64,000 bases of DNA from Adhaeribacter arboris (GCF_003023845.1 NZ_PYFT01000001.1:558001-622000), one strand, 5' to 3'; positions 1-7,912 are shown, counted from the stretch's first letter. The notes: generated from the letters alone by a model not told the origin. A program made the numbers and translations.

Positions 1-202
1 CCATCCAGTTTTTTACATCTTGGGCCGCTTTACCAATTTTATCGCCGATTTTACCGAACCATTCCTCCTGGGTGCCTTCGGCGTATTCTAAATCATCATC
101 GGTTAAGTGTCCGTACTCCTGGCGGATTTTTCCTTTTGTTTCCGTCCAGTTACTGCGGGCTCTCAGCTCAGCAGCATCGTTATCAAAATCATTATAGGCC
201 AT
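1..202 (-). CDS. CsbD family stress-response protein (3' end cut by window)
   Basis: The minus-strand frame begins at an ATG at 200-202 and stays open to the window edge, giving 67 codons. The product is small, charged and hydrophilic. It carries the CsbD-family pattern NWxETKGKIRQEYGxLTDDDL at about residues 18-37, followed by a second half with EEWFGKIGDKIGKA. CsbD proteins are usually 60-70 residues, so only a few residues are probably missing. They are general-stress proteins of unknown molecular role. The ORF is too short and truncated for an ordinary ORF listing. It may be functionally related to the LEA-like lipoprotein at 5.5 kb, but that is only an inference. Confidence 0.8.
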   Translation of the reverse strand, partial: MAYNDFDNDAAELRARSNWTETKGKIRQEYGHLTDDDLEYAEGTQEEWFGKIGDKIGKAAQDVKNWM

Positions 203-447
203 AGTTTTTTAGTTTAGGTTAAAAATAGAGCTATGTTATTGTTAACGTTACGCAGCCTATTTAGTTTATTTAAAATAAAATGCTTTAATTGTCAGAACTG
301 TAAATGGCTTCCATTTAATTACTTTGTTCATTCTGGATTAATTAGAAAGTAAAATGATAGAAAGCTGAAAATGTTATTAGTAAACTTATCTTATTTTAAA
401 GTAAGCTCTGTAGATTTTAAGAGAGAGATTCCTTTAATCTAGCTGTT

Positions 448-987
448 ATGAAAATTCTTGGTATTTCGGGTAGTCTTAAAACCACTTCTAAAAATTCTGT
501 ATTGGTACGGGCAATTCAAACCTTTATACCAACTAATTGGCATTATACTATTTACAACGGACTTGATGATTTGCCCCATTTTAGCCCAGAACGGGATATT
601 GATCCGGCTCCAGAAGCGGTACAAAAATTACGTTCCTTGCTACAGACAGCCGATGCAGTTTTGATTTGTACGCCGGAATATGCCCATGGTATGCCGGGCT
701 CCTTAAAAAATGCTTTGGACTGGACAGTTTCATCCGGCGAATTTGTTAATAAACCGGTAGCGGCGCTTAGTGCTTCGCCTTCGATGATGGGAGGGGATAA
801 AGCGCACGCCGGTTTGGTACAAACCCTTACGGTATTATCCGCCATTATCCCCGAAGAAGCTAAAATTATTATTCCTGGTATTCCCCAAAAGCTGGATAGC
901 AATGGCGAGTTAATGGATGGAACTACTATTCAGCGGGTTAAACAAATGCTGGAAGTTTTAGCCGAAACAGTGGTAAAGGGCAATTAA
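448..987 (+). CDS. NADPH-dependent FMN reductase family protein
   Basis: This 179-residue flavodoxin-fold protein belongs to the NAD(P)H-dependent FMN reductase / chromate-quinone reductase family. The N-terminus has the FMN phosphate-binding loop GISGSLK (residues 5-11). A second flavin-contact region, PEYAHGMPGSLKNALDW, sits at residues 76-92 and is highly typical of the family. The likely reaction is two-electron reduction of a flavin or quinone in the cytoplasm. The length is normal for the family, and the ATG at 448 is the natural start. It stands alone: 68 bp separate it from the next gene. The exact substrate cannot be read from the sequence. Confidence 0.88.
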   Translation: MKILGISGSLKTTSKNSVLVRAIQTFIPTNWHYTIYNGLDDLPHFSPERDIDPAPEAVQKLRSLLQTADAVLICTPEYAHGMPGSLKNALDWTVSSGEFVNKPVAALSASPSMMGGDKAHAGLVQTLTVLSAIIPEEAKIIIPGIPQKLDSNGELMDGTTIQRVKQMLEVLAETVVKGN

Positions 988-1055
988 AAAAGAAAATAAC
1001 TTTTTAAGGAAGTATTTAAAATAAGTTTTATCGGACCTACAACTAAATAGATTTT

Positions 1056-2375
1056 ATGCGGAAACAATTACTAAGCTTGGTTTTTTTTCTTTGGGTATTG
1101 GGTACGTACGCGCAAACGGCCAGCACCATCCAGAAAGCGGGTACGAACTTAAAAGTAACTACTCCCGAGAGCGTAGGCATGAGTAGTGCGCGCCTGCAGC
1201 GCATGGATAAAATGATTCAGGAGTATACCAGTAAGAACTATTTGCCCGGGGTAATTGCTTTTATTTCACGTGACGGTAAAACGGTATACCAAAAAGCATT
1301 TGGCGTTAACGATACCGAAACAAAAGCCGCTTTAGAGCTTAATGCCATTATGCGTATTGCTTCCCAAACCAAAGCGCTTACCAGTTTAGGCGTTATGCTC
1401 TTGTTCGAAGAAGGTAAGTTTTTGTTAGATGACCCCGTTTCTAAATATTTGCCCGCCTTTAAAAACCAGCAAGTACTCGATAAATTTAGCGAAAAAGATT
1501 CTACCTACACCACCGTACCGACCAAACGCGAAGTAACCATCCGGCACTTACTCACGCACACTTCGGGTATCGGGTATGCCGGTATTGGCAGTAAAGAAGC
1601 CACCGCTATTTATGCCAAAGCAAAAGTAACCAGTGGTATTGGTACTCCAGAAGGTAAAATTGGCGATGCTATGAACCGTTTAGGCGCCTTACCCCTGATG
1701 CACCAGCCCGGGGAGAAATTTACCTATAGCTTAAGCACCGATGTATTAGGTTATTTTATTGAAGTAATGTCGGGGCAACCATTAGATAAATTTATGCGTT
1801 CCCGGATTTTCGAGCCGCTCGATATGCAGGATACTTACTTTTATTTGCCGGCCAGCAAGCACAACCGCCTGGCTACTTTGTATACCGAAGATGCTCAAAA
1901 GAATACCATAAAAGCGCAGGCCCGTAATGGCCAATCGCCCGATTATCCGAAAGTTACCAATGGTACTTATTTTTCGGGTGGGGCAGGTTTGTCTTCTACC
2001 ATTACCGATTATGCCAAATTCCTGCACATGATGTTAAACAATGGTTCCTATAATGGGAAACAAATTATAAGTCCAGCCACCGTGCACTTAATGACTACTA
2101 ACCAGATTGGGGAAGTTAATCAAGGCGATAATAAGTTTGGTTTAGGATTTGGAATTATTACTTCAAAAGGAGCTACTAAATTGGGCGTAAGCGAAGGATC
2201 GTACGAGTGGGGCGGTTATTATGGTACCAGCTATTGGGTAGACCCTAAAGAAGGTATAATTGGGCTGCTCTATACGCAAAAAGCGCCTAATACTACCGGT
2301 GGTTCTATTGCTGATAAGTATAAAGCTATGGTTTACCAAGCCATTACCACTTCGCATAATCAAAAAGCGGAGTAA
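1056..2375 (+). CDS. secreted serine hydrolase, class C beta-lactamase fold
   Basis: This 439-residue protein has a signal peptide (hydrophobic residues 5-18, cleavage probably after TYAQ at 17-20). It carries the serine beta-lactamase/transpeptidase-like fold. The SxxK motif is SQTK at 103-106 (nucleophile Ser103, Lys106). The HLLTHTSG motif lies at about 164-171, and the second catalytic element is YSLSTDVLG starting at Tyr224. This group contains esterases, D-aminopeptidases and AmpC relatives, so hydrolysis of an ester or amide in the periplasm or outside the cell is likely. True beta-lactam resistance is unlikely to be the main role. A rho-independent hairpin follows at 2463-2504. Confidence 0.88.
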   Translation: MRKQLLSLVFFLWVLGTYAQTASTIQKAGTNLKVTTPESVGMSSARLQRMDKMIQEYTSKNYLPGVIAFISRDGKTVYQKAFGVNDTETKAALELNAIMRIASQTKALTSLGVMLLFEEGKFLLDDPVSKYLPAFKNQQVLDKFSEKDSTYTTVPTKREVTIRHLLTHTSGIGYAGIGSKEATAIYAKAKVTSGIGTPEGKIGDAMNRLGALPLMHQPGEKFTYSLSTDVLGYFIEVMSGQPLDKFMRSRIFEPLDMQDTYFYLPASKHNRLATLYTEDAQKNTIKAQARNGQSPDYPKVTNGTYFSGGAGLSSTITDYAKFLHMMLNNGSYNGKQIISPATVHLMTTNQIGEVNQGDNKFGLGFGIITSKGATKLGVSEGSYEWGGYYGTSYWVDPKEGIIGLLYTQKAPNTTGGSIADKYKAMVYQAITTSHNQKAE

Positions 2376-2380
2376 TTTAG

Positions 2381-2420
2381 AATCGCGGATTTTCGCGAAT
2401 TAAACAGATGGCGCGGATTA
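2381..2420 (+). repeat. family A intergenic repeat, left arm
   Basis: This GCGGATT-rich unit starts six bases after the serine hydrolase stop codon. Its reverse complement, with about three mismatches over 39 bases, occurs at 2561-2599, so the two form a long inverted pair around the terminator at 2463-2504. Related units occur at 7881-7912 and in the 63.3-63.6 kb gap. No coding potential is seen. Confidence 0.75.
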
Positions 2421-2462
2421 TATTTTGAAATGAAAGGTGGAATAGCAGAGGATTTGTCTATC

Positions 2463-2504
2463 AAAAAAGAAAGGCTAACCTAATACATTTCGCCTTTCTT
2501 TTTT
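2463..2504 (+). terminator. rho-independent terminator of the serine hydrolase gene
   Basis: A perfect 13-bp inverted repeat (2463-2475 with 2492-2504) has an AAAAAAG start and a CTTTTTT end and a 16-base loop. It lies 87 bp downstream of the stop codon and centrally between the two arms of the family A repeat. The A and T tails make it likely to work in both directions. Confidence 0.75.
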
Positions 2505-2560
2505 AATTCTTTATTGTTTACAACATTCTTTCTGATTGACTATCAGTATTGTGTAATAAA

Positions 2561-2599
2561 AATTCGCGCCATCTGTTTAATCCGAGAAAATCCGCGATT
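2561..2599 (-). repeat. family A intergenic repeat, right (inverted) arm
   Basis: This is the reverse-complement partner of 2381-2420. It ends only five bases before the TTG of the ffs promoter, so the repeat boundary and the promoter are adjacent. Confidence 0.75.
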
Positions 2600-2603
2600 C
2601 AGT

Positions 2604-2635
2604 ATTGTGCGTTAAAAAATCATTAGCTATCTTTG
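2604..2635 (+). promoter_or_regulatory. Bacteroidota-type promoter of the SRP RNA gene
   Basis: ATTG at 2604-2607 serves as the -33 element. A 20-base spacer is followed by TATCTTTG at 2628-2635, an exact match to the Bacteroidota -7 consensus TAnnTTTG. Transcription would start about five bases later, which is where the folded SRP RNA begins (about 2640). The agreement between box spacing and RNA 5' end makes this the best-supported promoter in the window. Confidence 0.72.
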
Positions 2636-2639
2636 CAAC

Positions 2640-2735
2640 GGCAAATCGGCACGACCAGCTCCTGCTGAACTCCCCCAGGTTCGGAAGGAAGCAAGGGTAG
2701 GTGGTTGAGCGGTGCGATGTTCGGTTTGCCACTTT
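2640..2735 (+). ncRNA. ffs: signal recognition particle RNA, small bacterial type
   Basis: The RNA contains the conserved SRP domain IV core: the GTTCGGAAGGAAGC segment around 2679-2693, with the asymmetric loop strand GCAAGGGTAG after it. It closes with terminal pairing of GGCAAA (2640-2645) to TTTGCC (2725-2730). A T-run at 2733-2738 follows the stem and would terminate transcription. The length of about 95 bases fits the 4.5S-type RNA of Gram-negative bacteria. It pairs with the Ffh protein, whose gene is in this window at 27.8 kb, to deliver membrane proteins to the translocon. The exact ends are estimated from the pairing. Confidence 0.92.
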
Positions 2736-2804
2736 TTTCCTTCCTCTTTCCAGCATCTTCGCTAAATTCTTTCTTTTTCGCAGCTAGTTTCTTTTAAATT
2801 CCCG

Positions 2805-2812
2805 TAGCTTTG
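2805..2812 (+). promoter_or_regulatory. -7 box upstream of the transaldolase-like gene
   Basis: TAGCTTTG matches TAnnTTTG and lies 21 bases before the ATG at 2834. No convincing -33 TTTG is present at the right distance. The upstream TTG at 2810 that would extend the downstream ORF overlaps this box, which argues for the ATG at 2834 as start. Confidence 0.5.
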
Positions 2813-2833
2813 CTTTGGAAAAAACTGTTTACT

Positions 2834-3490
2834 ATGAAATTTTTTATTGATACTGCGAATCTAAACGAAATCCGGGAAGCTTACGATTTAGGCGTACTCG
2901 ATGGGGTAACTACCAATCCGTCTTTAATGGCGAAAGAAGGCATTAAAGGTCACGACAAGGTAATGGCCCATTATAAAGCAATCTGCGAAATAGTAGATGG
3001 CGATATTAGCGCCGAAGTAATTGCCGTGGATTACGAAGGCATTATCCGGGAAGGTGAACTCCTGGCTGAACTGCACCCCAATATTGTCGTAAAAGTACCC
3101 ATGATCCGGGAAGGCGTGAAGGCCATTAAATATTTTTCAGATAAAGGAATCAAAACCAATTGCACTTTAATTTTTAACGCGGGTCAGGCCTTGTTAGCCG
3201 CAAAAGCCGGGGCTACTTACGTGTCGCCCTTTATTGGCCGTTTGGATGATATCGGGCAAGATGGTATGCAGTTAATTGAGCAGATTGTACAGATATTTAG
3301 TAATTACGGTTACCCAACCGAAGTTTTAGCCGCTTCCGTACGCCACACCATGCATTTGCTGCAATGCGCCGAGATTGGTGCCGACGTGGTAACCTGCCCT
3401 TTAAATGTAATTACTTCTTTACTCAATCATCCGCTCACCGAAAGCGGTCTAGCCAAATTCCTCGCCGATCACAAGAAAGTAAATGCTTAA
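2834..3490 (+). CDS. fsa: fructose-6-phosphate aldolase / small transaldolase
   Basis: This 218-residue protein is of the TalC/Fsa subgroup of transaldolases, whose usual length is 214-222. The N-terminus [10 protein letters not shown] and the motif [12 protein letters not shown] (about 25-36) are diagnostic. The Schiff-base lysine is Lys87 in NIVVKVPM, matching Lys85 of the E. coli enzyme. It acts in the cytosol, either cleaving fructose 6-phosphate to dihydroxyacetone and glyceraldehyde 3-phosphate or doing transaldolase chemistry in the pentose phosphate pathway. Many such proteins in Bacteroidota are annotated as transaldolase. The ATG at 2834 was preferred to the TTG at 2810 because the latter overlaps a -7 box and adds residues absent from the family. 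Confidence 0.92.
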   Translation: MKFFIDTANLNEIREAYDLGVLDGVTTNPSLMAKEGIKGHDKVMAHYKAICEIVDGDISAEVIAVDYEGIIREGELLAELHPNIVVKVPMIREGVKAIKYFSDKGIKTNCTLIFNAGQALLAAKAGATYVSPFIGRLDDIGQDGMQLIEQIVQIFSNYGYPTEVLAASVRHTMHLLQCAEIGADVVTCPLNVITSLLNHPLTESGLAKFLADHKKVNA

Positions 3491-3493
3491 ATT

Positions 3494-3526
3494 TTAGTTG
3501 TTGGTTGCTAGTTGTTCGTTGTTCGG
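3494..3526 (+). repeat. family B intergenic repeat, left arm
   Basis: This TTGTT-rich unit with core AGTTGTTCGTTGTTCG begins three bases after the fsa stop codon. Its inverted partner lies at 3556-3585. The same unit recurs at 13991-14023 and 14085-14117 as a pair, and singly at 30511-30544 and 58687-58713. Confidence 0.75.
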
Positions 3527-3555
3527 AAAATATTTATTTTACTAACTCAACCCTA

Positions 3556-3585
3556 GTAACGAACAACTAGCAACCAATAACTAAA
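3556..3585 (-). repeat. family B intergenic repeat, right (inverted) arm
   Basis: This is the reverse complement of the 3' part of the left arm with about one mismatch over 26 bases, after a 29-base spacer. It ends one base before the GTG start of the next gene, so it occupies the ribosome-binding region of that gene. Confidence 0.72.
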
Positions 3586-3586
3586 C

Positions 3587-3790
3587 GTGTACATCATTAA
3601 AGTAAAAGGGAAAGCTAAAATTCCGGATTATATTCAGTTGCGCGACGAAAATTTTGTGCTGATTGCCTACTTCCGCGCCGATCGCCCATTGAAGAATATG
3701 GACCGGTACGGACTGGCCAACAAAGAGGAACAGCTAGCGGCTGTTATACAAGAACTGGAATTCGGGAAGCTCCAGAAACTGGAAATTTAA
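3587..3790 (+). CDS. small protein of unknown function upstream of ftsE
   Basis: This 67-residue protein starts with GTG. It is not recognised as a named domain. It is soluble and mixed in charge, with a beta-rich first half (MYIIKVKGKAKI, then ENFVLIAYFRADR) and an alpha-helical second half (NKEEQLAAVIQELEFGKLQ). It has no signal peptide or membrane segment. It ends two bases before the ATG of the FtsE-type ATPase, so the two are probably co-transcribed. The base composition is codon-like and similar to its neighbours, which supports a real gene. No clear Shine-Dalgarno is visible because repeat sequence abuts the start. No function can be assigned. Confidence 0.68.
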   Translation: MYIIKVKGKAKIPDYIQLRDENFVLIAYFRADRPLKNMDRYGLANKEEQLAAVIQELEFGKLQKLEI

Positions 3791-3792
3791 TT

Positions 3793-4509
3793 ATGCGTAA
3801 TTTTTCTTCTTCGGCGCCCGTGGTGTCGTTAAAAGATGTTTCTATCCACCAGGATGTACAAACGGTATTACAAGGGGTAACCTTTGATATTGAAAAAGGA
3901 GAGTTTGTGTATTTGGTGGGTCGCACGGGCAGCGGCAAATCTTCTTTATTAAAAACGTTGTACGCCGATTTACCACTCCGCACGGGTATGGCCAGCGTGG
4001 CAGGATTTCCTATTTTTAAATTACCCCGTACCCAGGTTCCTTTTTTGCGCCGTAAAATCGGGATAGTGTTTCAGGATTTTCAGTTACTCTTCGATCGTAC
4101 CGTAGCTGATAATTTACGGTTTGTCCTAAGAGCTACGGGCTGGTCCGATTCTTCTAAGGTAAAACAGCGGATTTCGGAGGTACTTATGCGGGTGGGCTTA
4201 GATGCCGCTTCTAGTAAAATGCCGCACCAGCTTTCGGGCGGTGAACAACAGCGCATTGTAATTGCCCGGGCCTTGCTCAACGAACCCGTTATTTTATTTG
4301 CCGATGAACCTACCGGTAATTTAGACCCGGAAGTAGCAGACGGGATTATGCAACTATTTAACCAAATAAATAACCACGGCACGGCCGTTTTAATGGCCAC
4401 GCACAATCACCATATCCTAAATACGTATCCGCACCGGATCTTAAAATGCGAAAATGGAAAGGTGCTGGATTCGGCGAAGCAAAGCTTTTCCTTAACGGAT
4501 GGTATCTGA
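3793..4509 (+). CDS. ftsE: FtsE-type cell-division ABC ATPase
   Basis: This 238-residue ABC ATPase has Walker A GRTGSGKS (43-50), signature LSGGEQ (147-152) and Walker B ILFADEPTGNLD (167-178). The DEPTGNLD form and the short length fit the FtsE/LolD/MacB branch, and the overall layout fits FtsE best. In known systems FtsE works with the membrane protein FtsX to control peptidoglycan hydrolases at the septum. No ftsX is adjacent: the next gene is a glycosyltransferase that overlaps by 11 bases. A LolD-like lipoprotein-release ATPase is the main alternative. Confidence 0.78.
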   Translation: MRNFSSSAPVVSLKDVSIHQDVQTVLQGVTFDIEKGEFVYLVGRTGSGKSSLLKTLYADLPLRTGMASVAGFPIFKLPRTQVPFLRRKIGIVFQDFQLLFDRTVADNLRFVLRATGWSDSSKVKQRISEVLMRVGLDAASSKMPHQLSGGEQQRIVIARALLNEPVILFADEPTGNLDPEVADGIMQLFNQINNHGTAVLMATHNHHILNTYPHRILKCENGKVLDSAKQSFSLTDGI

Positions 4510-5401
4510 GTTATCCATTTTAATTCCGGTTTATAATTTTGCAGTTGATAAGTTGGTTAATGTATTGTGGGTGCAATGCAAGGAAGCAAATATTATTTTC
4601 GAAATAATATGTTTGGACGATGCCTCAGATTCCTATTTTCAGGATAACAACAGATTTTTACAAAAACTGGAGAATGTTATTTACGAAGAATTACCGGTAA
4701 ATATTAGCCGGGCTGCTATGCGAAATGCATTAGCTCAACGTGCCCGCTATTCGTACCTGCTTTTCCTGGATAATGATTCAGAAATAATTGAGCAGGATTT
4801 TATCAAAAAGTATTTACAGAAAGCCCACCCAAATCAAATATTAATAGGCGGCACCCTTTACCCAGATAATCTGCCTCTTCAACCATACCGTTTACACTGG
4901 AAGTTTGGCCGTAACCGCGAACAAAAAACTGCCGCTTTGCGAAATCGCCACCCGTATCAAAGCTTACAGGTAAACAATGCGCTCGTACCCCGATCTATAT
5001 TTCAAAAATTTCCCTTCGACGAAAAGATCGTGCAATACGGGCACGAGGATTCGCAGTGGGGAAAACGCTTGGAAAGCGCTAGTATACCGGTCGTTCACAT
5101 TCAAAACCCCGTAGGCCATTTAGGGCTTGAGCCTTGCGAAATTTTTTTAATAAAAACGCAGCAAGCTATTTATAACCTGCACCGGCTTTACTATACCGAA
5201 GGAATTGGAAGCAAGACTTCTCTGATTAAAGCTTATATACGGCTATCCCGATATCGTTTTAAGCAACTTTATTTTAGTTTTTTTAAATTAATACAGCCTT
5301 TGCTGCTGCTTAATTTACGCAGTTCTTGGCCAAGTTTGTTCTGTTTCGATTTGTATAAATTAGGATTATTCATTCAGGCAGATTGTACTCGCGAGCAGTA
5401 A
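4499..5401 (+). CDS. glycosyltransferase family 2 protein
   Basis: This 300-residue GT-A glycosyltransferase starts with LSILIPVYN (about 5-13). It has the acidic CLDDASD segment near 39-44 and the metal-binding DND at 91-93 in FLDNDSE. A later GHEDSQWGKRL segment carries the acidic catalytic region usual for GT2. A basic C-terminal third without clear membrane helices may associate with the membrane. The ATG overlaps the end of the FtsE-like gene by 11 bases, implying translational coupling. The sugar donor and acceptor cannot be inferred. A strong terminator follows at 5441. Confidence 0.85.
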   Translation: MVSELSILIPVYNFAVDKLVNVLWVQCKEANIIFEIICLDDASDSYFQDNNRFLQKLENVIYEELPVNISRAAMRNALAQRARYSYLLFLDNDSEIIEQDFIKKYLQKAHPNQILIGGTLYPDNLPLQPYRLHWKFGRNREQKTAALRNRHPYQSLQVNNALVPRSIFQKFPFDEKIVQYGHEDSQWGKRLESASIPVVHIQNPVGHLGLEPCEIFLIKTQQAIYNLHRLYYTEGIGSKTSLIKAYIRLSRYRFKQLYFSFFKLIQPLLLLNLRSSWPSLFCFDLYKLGLFIQADCTREQ

Positions 5402-5440
5402 CAACCCAATTAGGTATCAAGAAGATGAAGGAGTTTATAA

Positions 5441-5479
5441 CAGAAGAAGCCCGGGTGTTCGCCGGGCTTCTTCTGTTTT
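5441..5479 (+). terminator. rho-independent terminator between convergent genes
   Basis: A perfect 14-bp GC-rich stem (5441-5454 with 5462-5475) with a 7-base loop is followed by TTTTC. It lies 40 bp after the GT2 stop codon and 32 bp before the stop codon of the convergent lipoprotein gene. Confidence 0.85.
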
Positions 5480-5510
5480 CATAGTTTTATTAGCTTGAAT
5501 CAGGTCGGAA

Positions 5511-6539
5511 TTATTCGTTTTCTTTTTTACCGTCAAAGGCATCTTTTACTTTTTCGCCGGCTTTATCCGCGGTTTTTCCAACTGCTTTAGCACCTTTTAC
5601 CACTCCTTCTTTCACGTCTTTACCGGTTTCTTTGGCCGCATGGCCTACTTTACTGCCTACCTTAGCCCCCGTTTCGGTTACATCTTGGGCAGTGTTTTTG
5701 GCGGCGGTGCCTACTTTATCGGCTACTCTACTACCAGTTTCTTTCGCATCTTTACCAGTTTCTCTGGCTTTCTGACCTACTTGCTGGGCACCTTTCTGCG
5801 CCTTGTCTTCCACTTTTTCGCCGGTTTGTTTCACATCGGCGGCCACTTGGCTAACAACCGGATCTAACTTTTCGCCGGTTTTAACCGTTTCGTATTTTGC
5901 TTTGGCCTTGGCAATTTCAATTTTATCATTGTTGGATATTTGGTCCTTAACGGCATCTTTACGATCATCTAAGGCCCGGTAATAAGCTTCCACTTTTTGC
6001 CATTCATCTTTCGTAAAACTATTCTTATTTGCCCGTACTTTTTCTACAAAGCTATCGTAAGCTTCCCGGATAGCAGATGCGGATAGAGCAGAAATAGTGG
6101 CGGTATTAAACGATGTCATGATAGTATTTGCTCCGGTACTGGCTACTTTGTCCGGTGCCATACCCCCACTCAGGTTCGTGCCCCGGGAATTCCAATAAGA
6201 GCTGTACCGGGTCTTTAAGCGGTCAATTTCCTGGCGGCGATTTTCGTCGTAATTAGTACTGTATTGGTCTAAACGGGCTACTTTTTCATCGTACATGCTC
6301 CGTTGGTCTTTCCAACTCGTACTTGCGGTATCCAAGGAGGCAATGGTGCTGGAATCAAGGGTGCTCACGTAGTTTTTGTAATCAGTATAGGCTGATTCGC
6401 CATCATTAGCTGCCGTAGCAGCAGTATCGGTAGATTCAGAAGTGGTATTTTTATTATCCGATGAACAGCTTACCTGCAGGGCAGCTAAACTTAAAGCTAG
6501 TGCGTAGCTCAGTATCGGGGTTTTAATTAAATTTTTCAT
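5511..6539 (-). CDS. lipoprotein with LEA-like repeat tail
   Basis: The 342-residue product starts at the ATG at 6537-6539; an in-frame GTG four codons upstream is less likely. The N-terminus is a lipoprotein signal with a hydrophobic stretch and lipobox LQVSC, followed by an SSDNKNTT linker. The middle (about 40-215) is charged and helical, with no domain recognised. The last 110 residues are an amphipathic helix of imperfect 11-residue repeats of the type KxTGxxVxDKVGxA, resembling group 3 LEA or YtxH/apolipophorin-like proteins. It should sit on the inner or outer membrane facing the periplasm. LEA-like repeats are linked to desiccation, freezing or membrane protection, but the role here is inferred. 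Confidence 0.78.
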   Translation of the reverse strand: MKNLIKTPILSYALALSLAALQVSCSSDNKNTTSESTDTAATAANDGESAYTDYKNYVSTLDSSTIASLDTASTSWKDQRSMYDEKVARLDQYSTNYDENRRQEIDRLKTRYSSYWNSRGTNLSGGMAPDKVASTGANTIMTSFNTATISALSASAIREAYDSFVEKVRANKNSFTKDEWQKVEAYYRALDDRKDAVKDQISNNDKIEIAKAKAKYETVKTGEKLDPVVSQVAADVKQTGEKVEDKAQKGAQQVGQKARETGKDAKETGSRVADKVGTAAKNTAQDVTETGAKVGSKVGHAAKETGKDVKEGVVKGAKAVGKTADKAGEKVKDAFDGKKENE

Positions 6540-6744
6540 AGTTTTGTTCACGTTGTCAATAGGGCTAAACTAATTATTTTACAGTCTAACTTCTTTCTAA
6601 AACGAAAGGAACATAAGATTGTTTCAATTTTACGTTTGCTGGTGAACGTTCTGCGCCTATTTTGGCTCGGAAATGTTATTATTTTACGGATTATAACTTC
6701 CTTATATTTAATCTGAATTTAAATTTCTTGCTTGTTTTCTGCTT

Positions 6745-7881
6745 ATGAATCCTATCCGCTTATCCGACGTTTCGGATAGTTGTGCTTTATTAAAACCAGC
6801 TTTAGAAAATGCTTTTGCCCAGGTGTTAGCCGAAGGTAATTTTATTAAAGGAGCTCCGGTAGCAGAATTTGTCCATTACCTGAGTGAATACTTACAAGGG
6901 CCGCAAGTTATACCTTGTGGGAATGGCACCGATGCCCTGCAAATTGCTTTAATGGCTTTGGATTTGCCACCCGGTAGCGAAGTTATTGTACCCGTTTTTA
7001 ATTACGTTTCGGCGGTAGAAGCAATCGCTTTATTGGGTTTGGTGCCGGTATTTGCCGATGTGCTGCCGGGTACTTTTACTATTGATCCTGATTCTGCCGC
7101 GGCAAAAATTTCTTATAAAACCCGGGCCATCATCGCAGTGCATTTGTTTGGCCAATGCGCCGATTTAAAAGCGCTTACCGAATTGGCGCGAAAACACGAC
7201 TTATTTTTAATGGAAGATAATGCTCAAAGTCTGGGTGCTCAGTTTGTAGCCGCCAATGGTTTCCGTTATTTTGCGGGTACCGTAGGGCATATCGGTACTA
7301 CTTCTTTTTTCCCGACTAAAATGTTGGGAGCTTTAGGCGATGGGGGAGCTCTATTTACCAAAGATGAAGATTTAGCAACAATCCTGCGGCAAATTGCCAG
7401 TCACGGGCAGAGCCGCAAATACACCTACGAACGAATTGGAGTAAACTCCCGGTTGGATACTTTACAAGCTGCCTTTCTTTCTATAAAATTGAAATACTTA
7501 AACGCTAATATTGGGCAGCGGCAATTACTCGCCCAAAAATACGATCAGAATTTACAGGAAAGCCATTTTATACAAGTTCCGAAACGTGCCGATTACAGTA
7601 CCCATGTTTTCAACCAATATGTAGTGCAGGTACCCGCCGGGCATCGGAATAATCTTCGCGCTTTTTTACTCCAGAAGCAAATACCTACTGCTGTTTATTA
7701 CGCTACCCCTTTGCACCTGCAACCCGCTTACCAATATTTAGGTAATTTCGCCGGCGACTTTCCGGTAGCCGAAAATATTTGTCAGAAAGTAATTGCCTTG
7801 CCTTTACATCCGTCCCTTACCTTAGAACAAGCAGATTATATAAGTAGCAGTATTCAAGAATACGTCCAAAAAGTTAGTTGA
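6745..7881 (+). CDS. DegT/DnrJ/EryC1/StrS family sugar aminotransferase
   Basis: This 378-residue PLP enzyme has CGNGTDALQIALMAL (58-72), the cofactor-pyridine Asp in MEDNAQSLGA (Asp158) and the Schiff-base lysine Lys192 in SFFPTKMLGALGDGG. The family transfers an amino group, usually from glutamate, to a 3- or 4-keto nucleotide sugar. The sequence is closest in style to the WbpE/QdtB-like subgroup. It is monocistronic and points toward the nonulosonate locus that follows on the other strand, so it may supply an amino sugar for the same polymer. The specific substrate is unknown. Confidence 0.88.
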   Translation: MNPIRLSDVSDSCALLKPALENAFAQVLAEGNFIKGAPVAEFVHYLSEYLQGPQVIPCGNGTDALQIALMALDLPPGSEVIVPVFNYVSAVEAIALLGLVPVFADVLPGTFTIDPDSAAAKISYKTRAIIAVHLFGQCADLKALTELARKHDLFLMEDNAQSLGAQFVAANGFRYFAGTVGHIGTTSFFPTKMLGALGDGGALFTKDEDLATILRQIASHGQSRKYTYERIGVNSRLDTLQAAFLSIKLKYLNANIGQRQLLAQKYDQNLQESHFIQVPKRADYSTHVFNQYVVQVPAGHRNNLRAFLLQKQIPTAVYYATPLHLQPAYQYLGNFAGDFPVAENICQKVIALPLHPSLTLEQADYISSSIQEYVQKVS

Positions 7882-7912
7882 ATCGCCGATTTTCGCCGAT
7901 TTAGCCGATTAT
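7881..7912 (+). repeat. family A intergenic repeat, single arm
   Basis: This unit has GCCGATT repeated about every ten bases and starts at the last base of the aminotransferase stop codon. No inverted partner is obvious before the next gene at 8064. It is the most diverged copy seen in the window (GCCGATT in place of GCGGATT). Confidence 0.55.

Noticed and set aside
2381-2599. Inverted arms as ends of an insertion sequence
   Set aside because: Only about 140 bases lie between the arms, filled by a terminator, and no transposase fragment or target duplication is visible.
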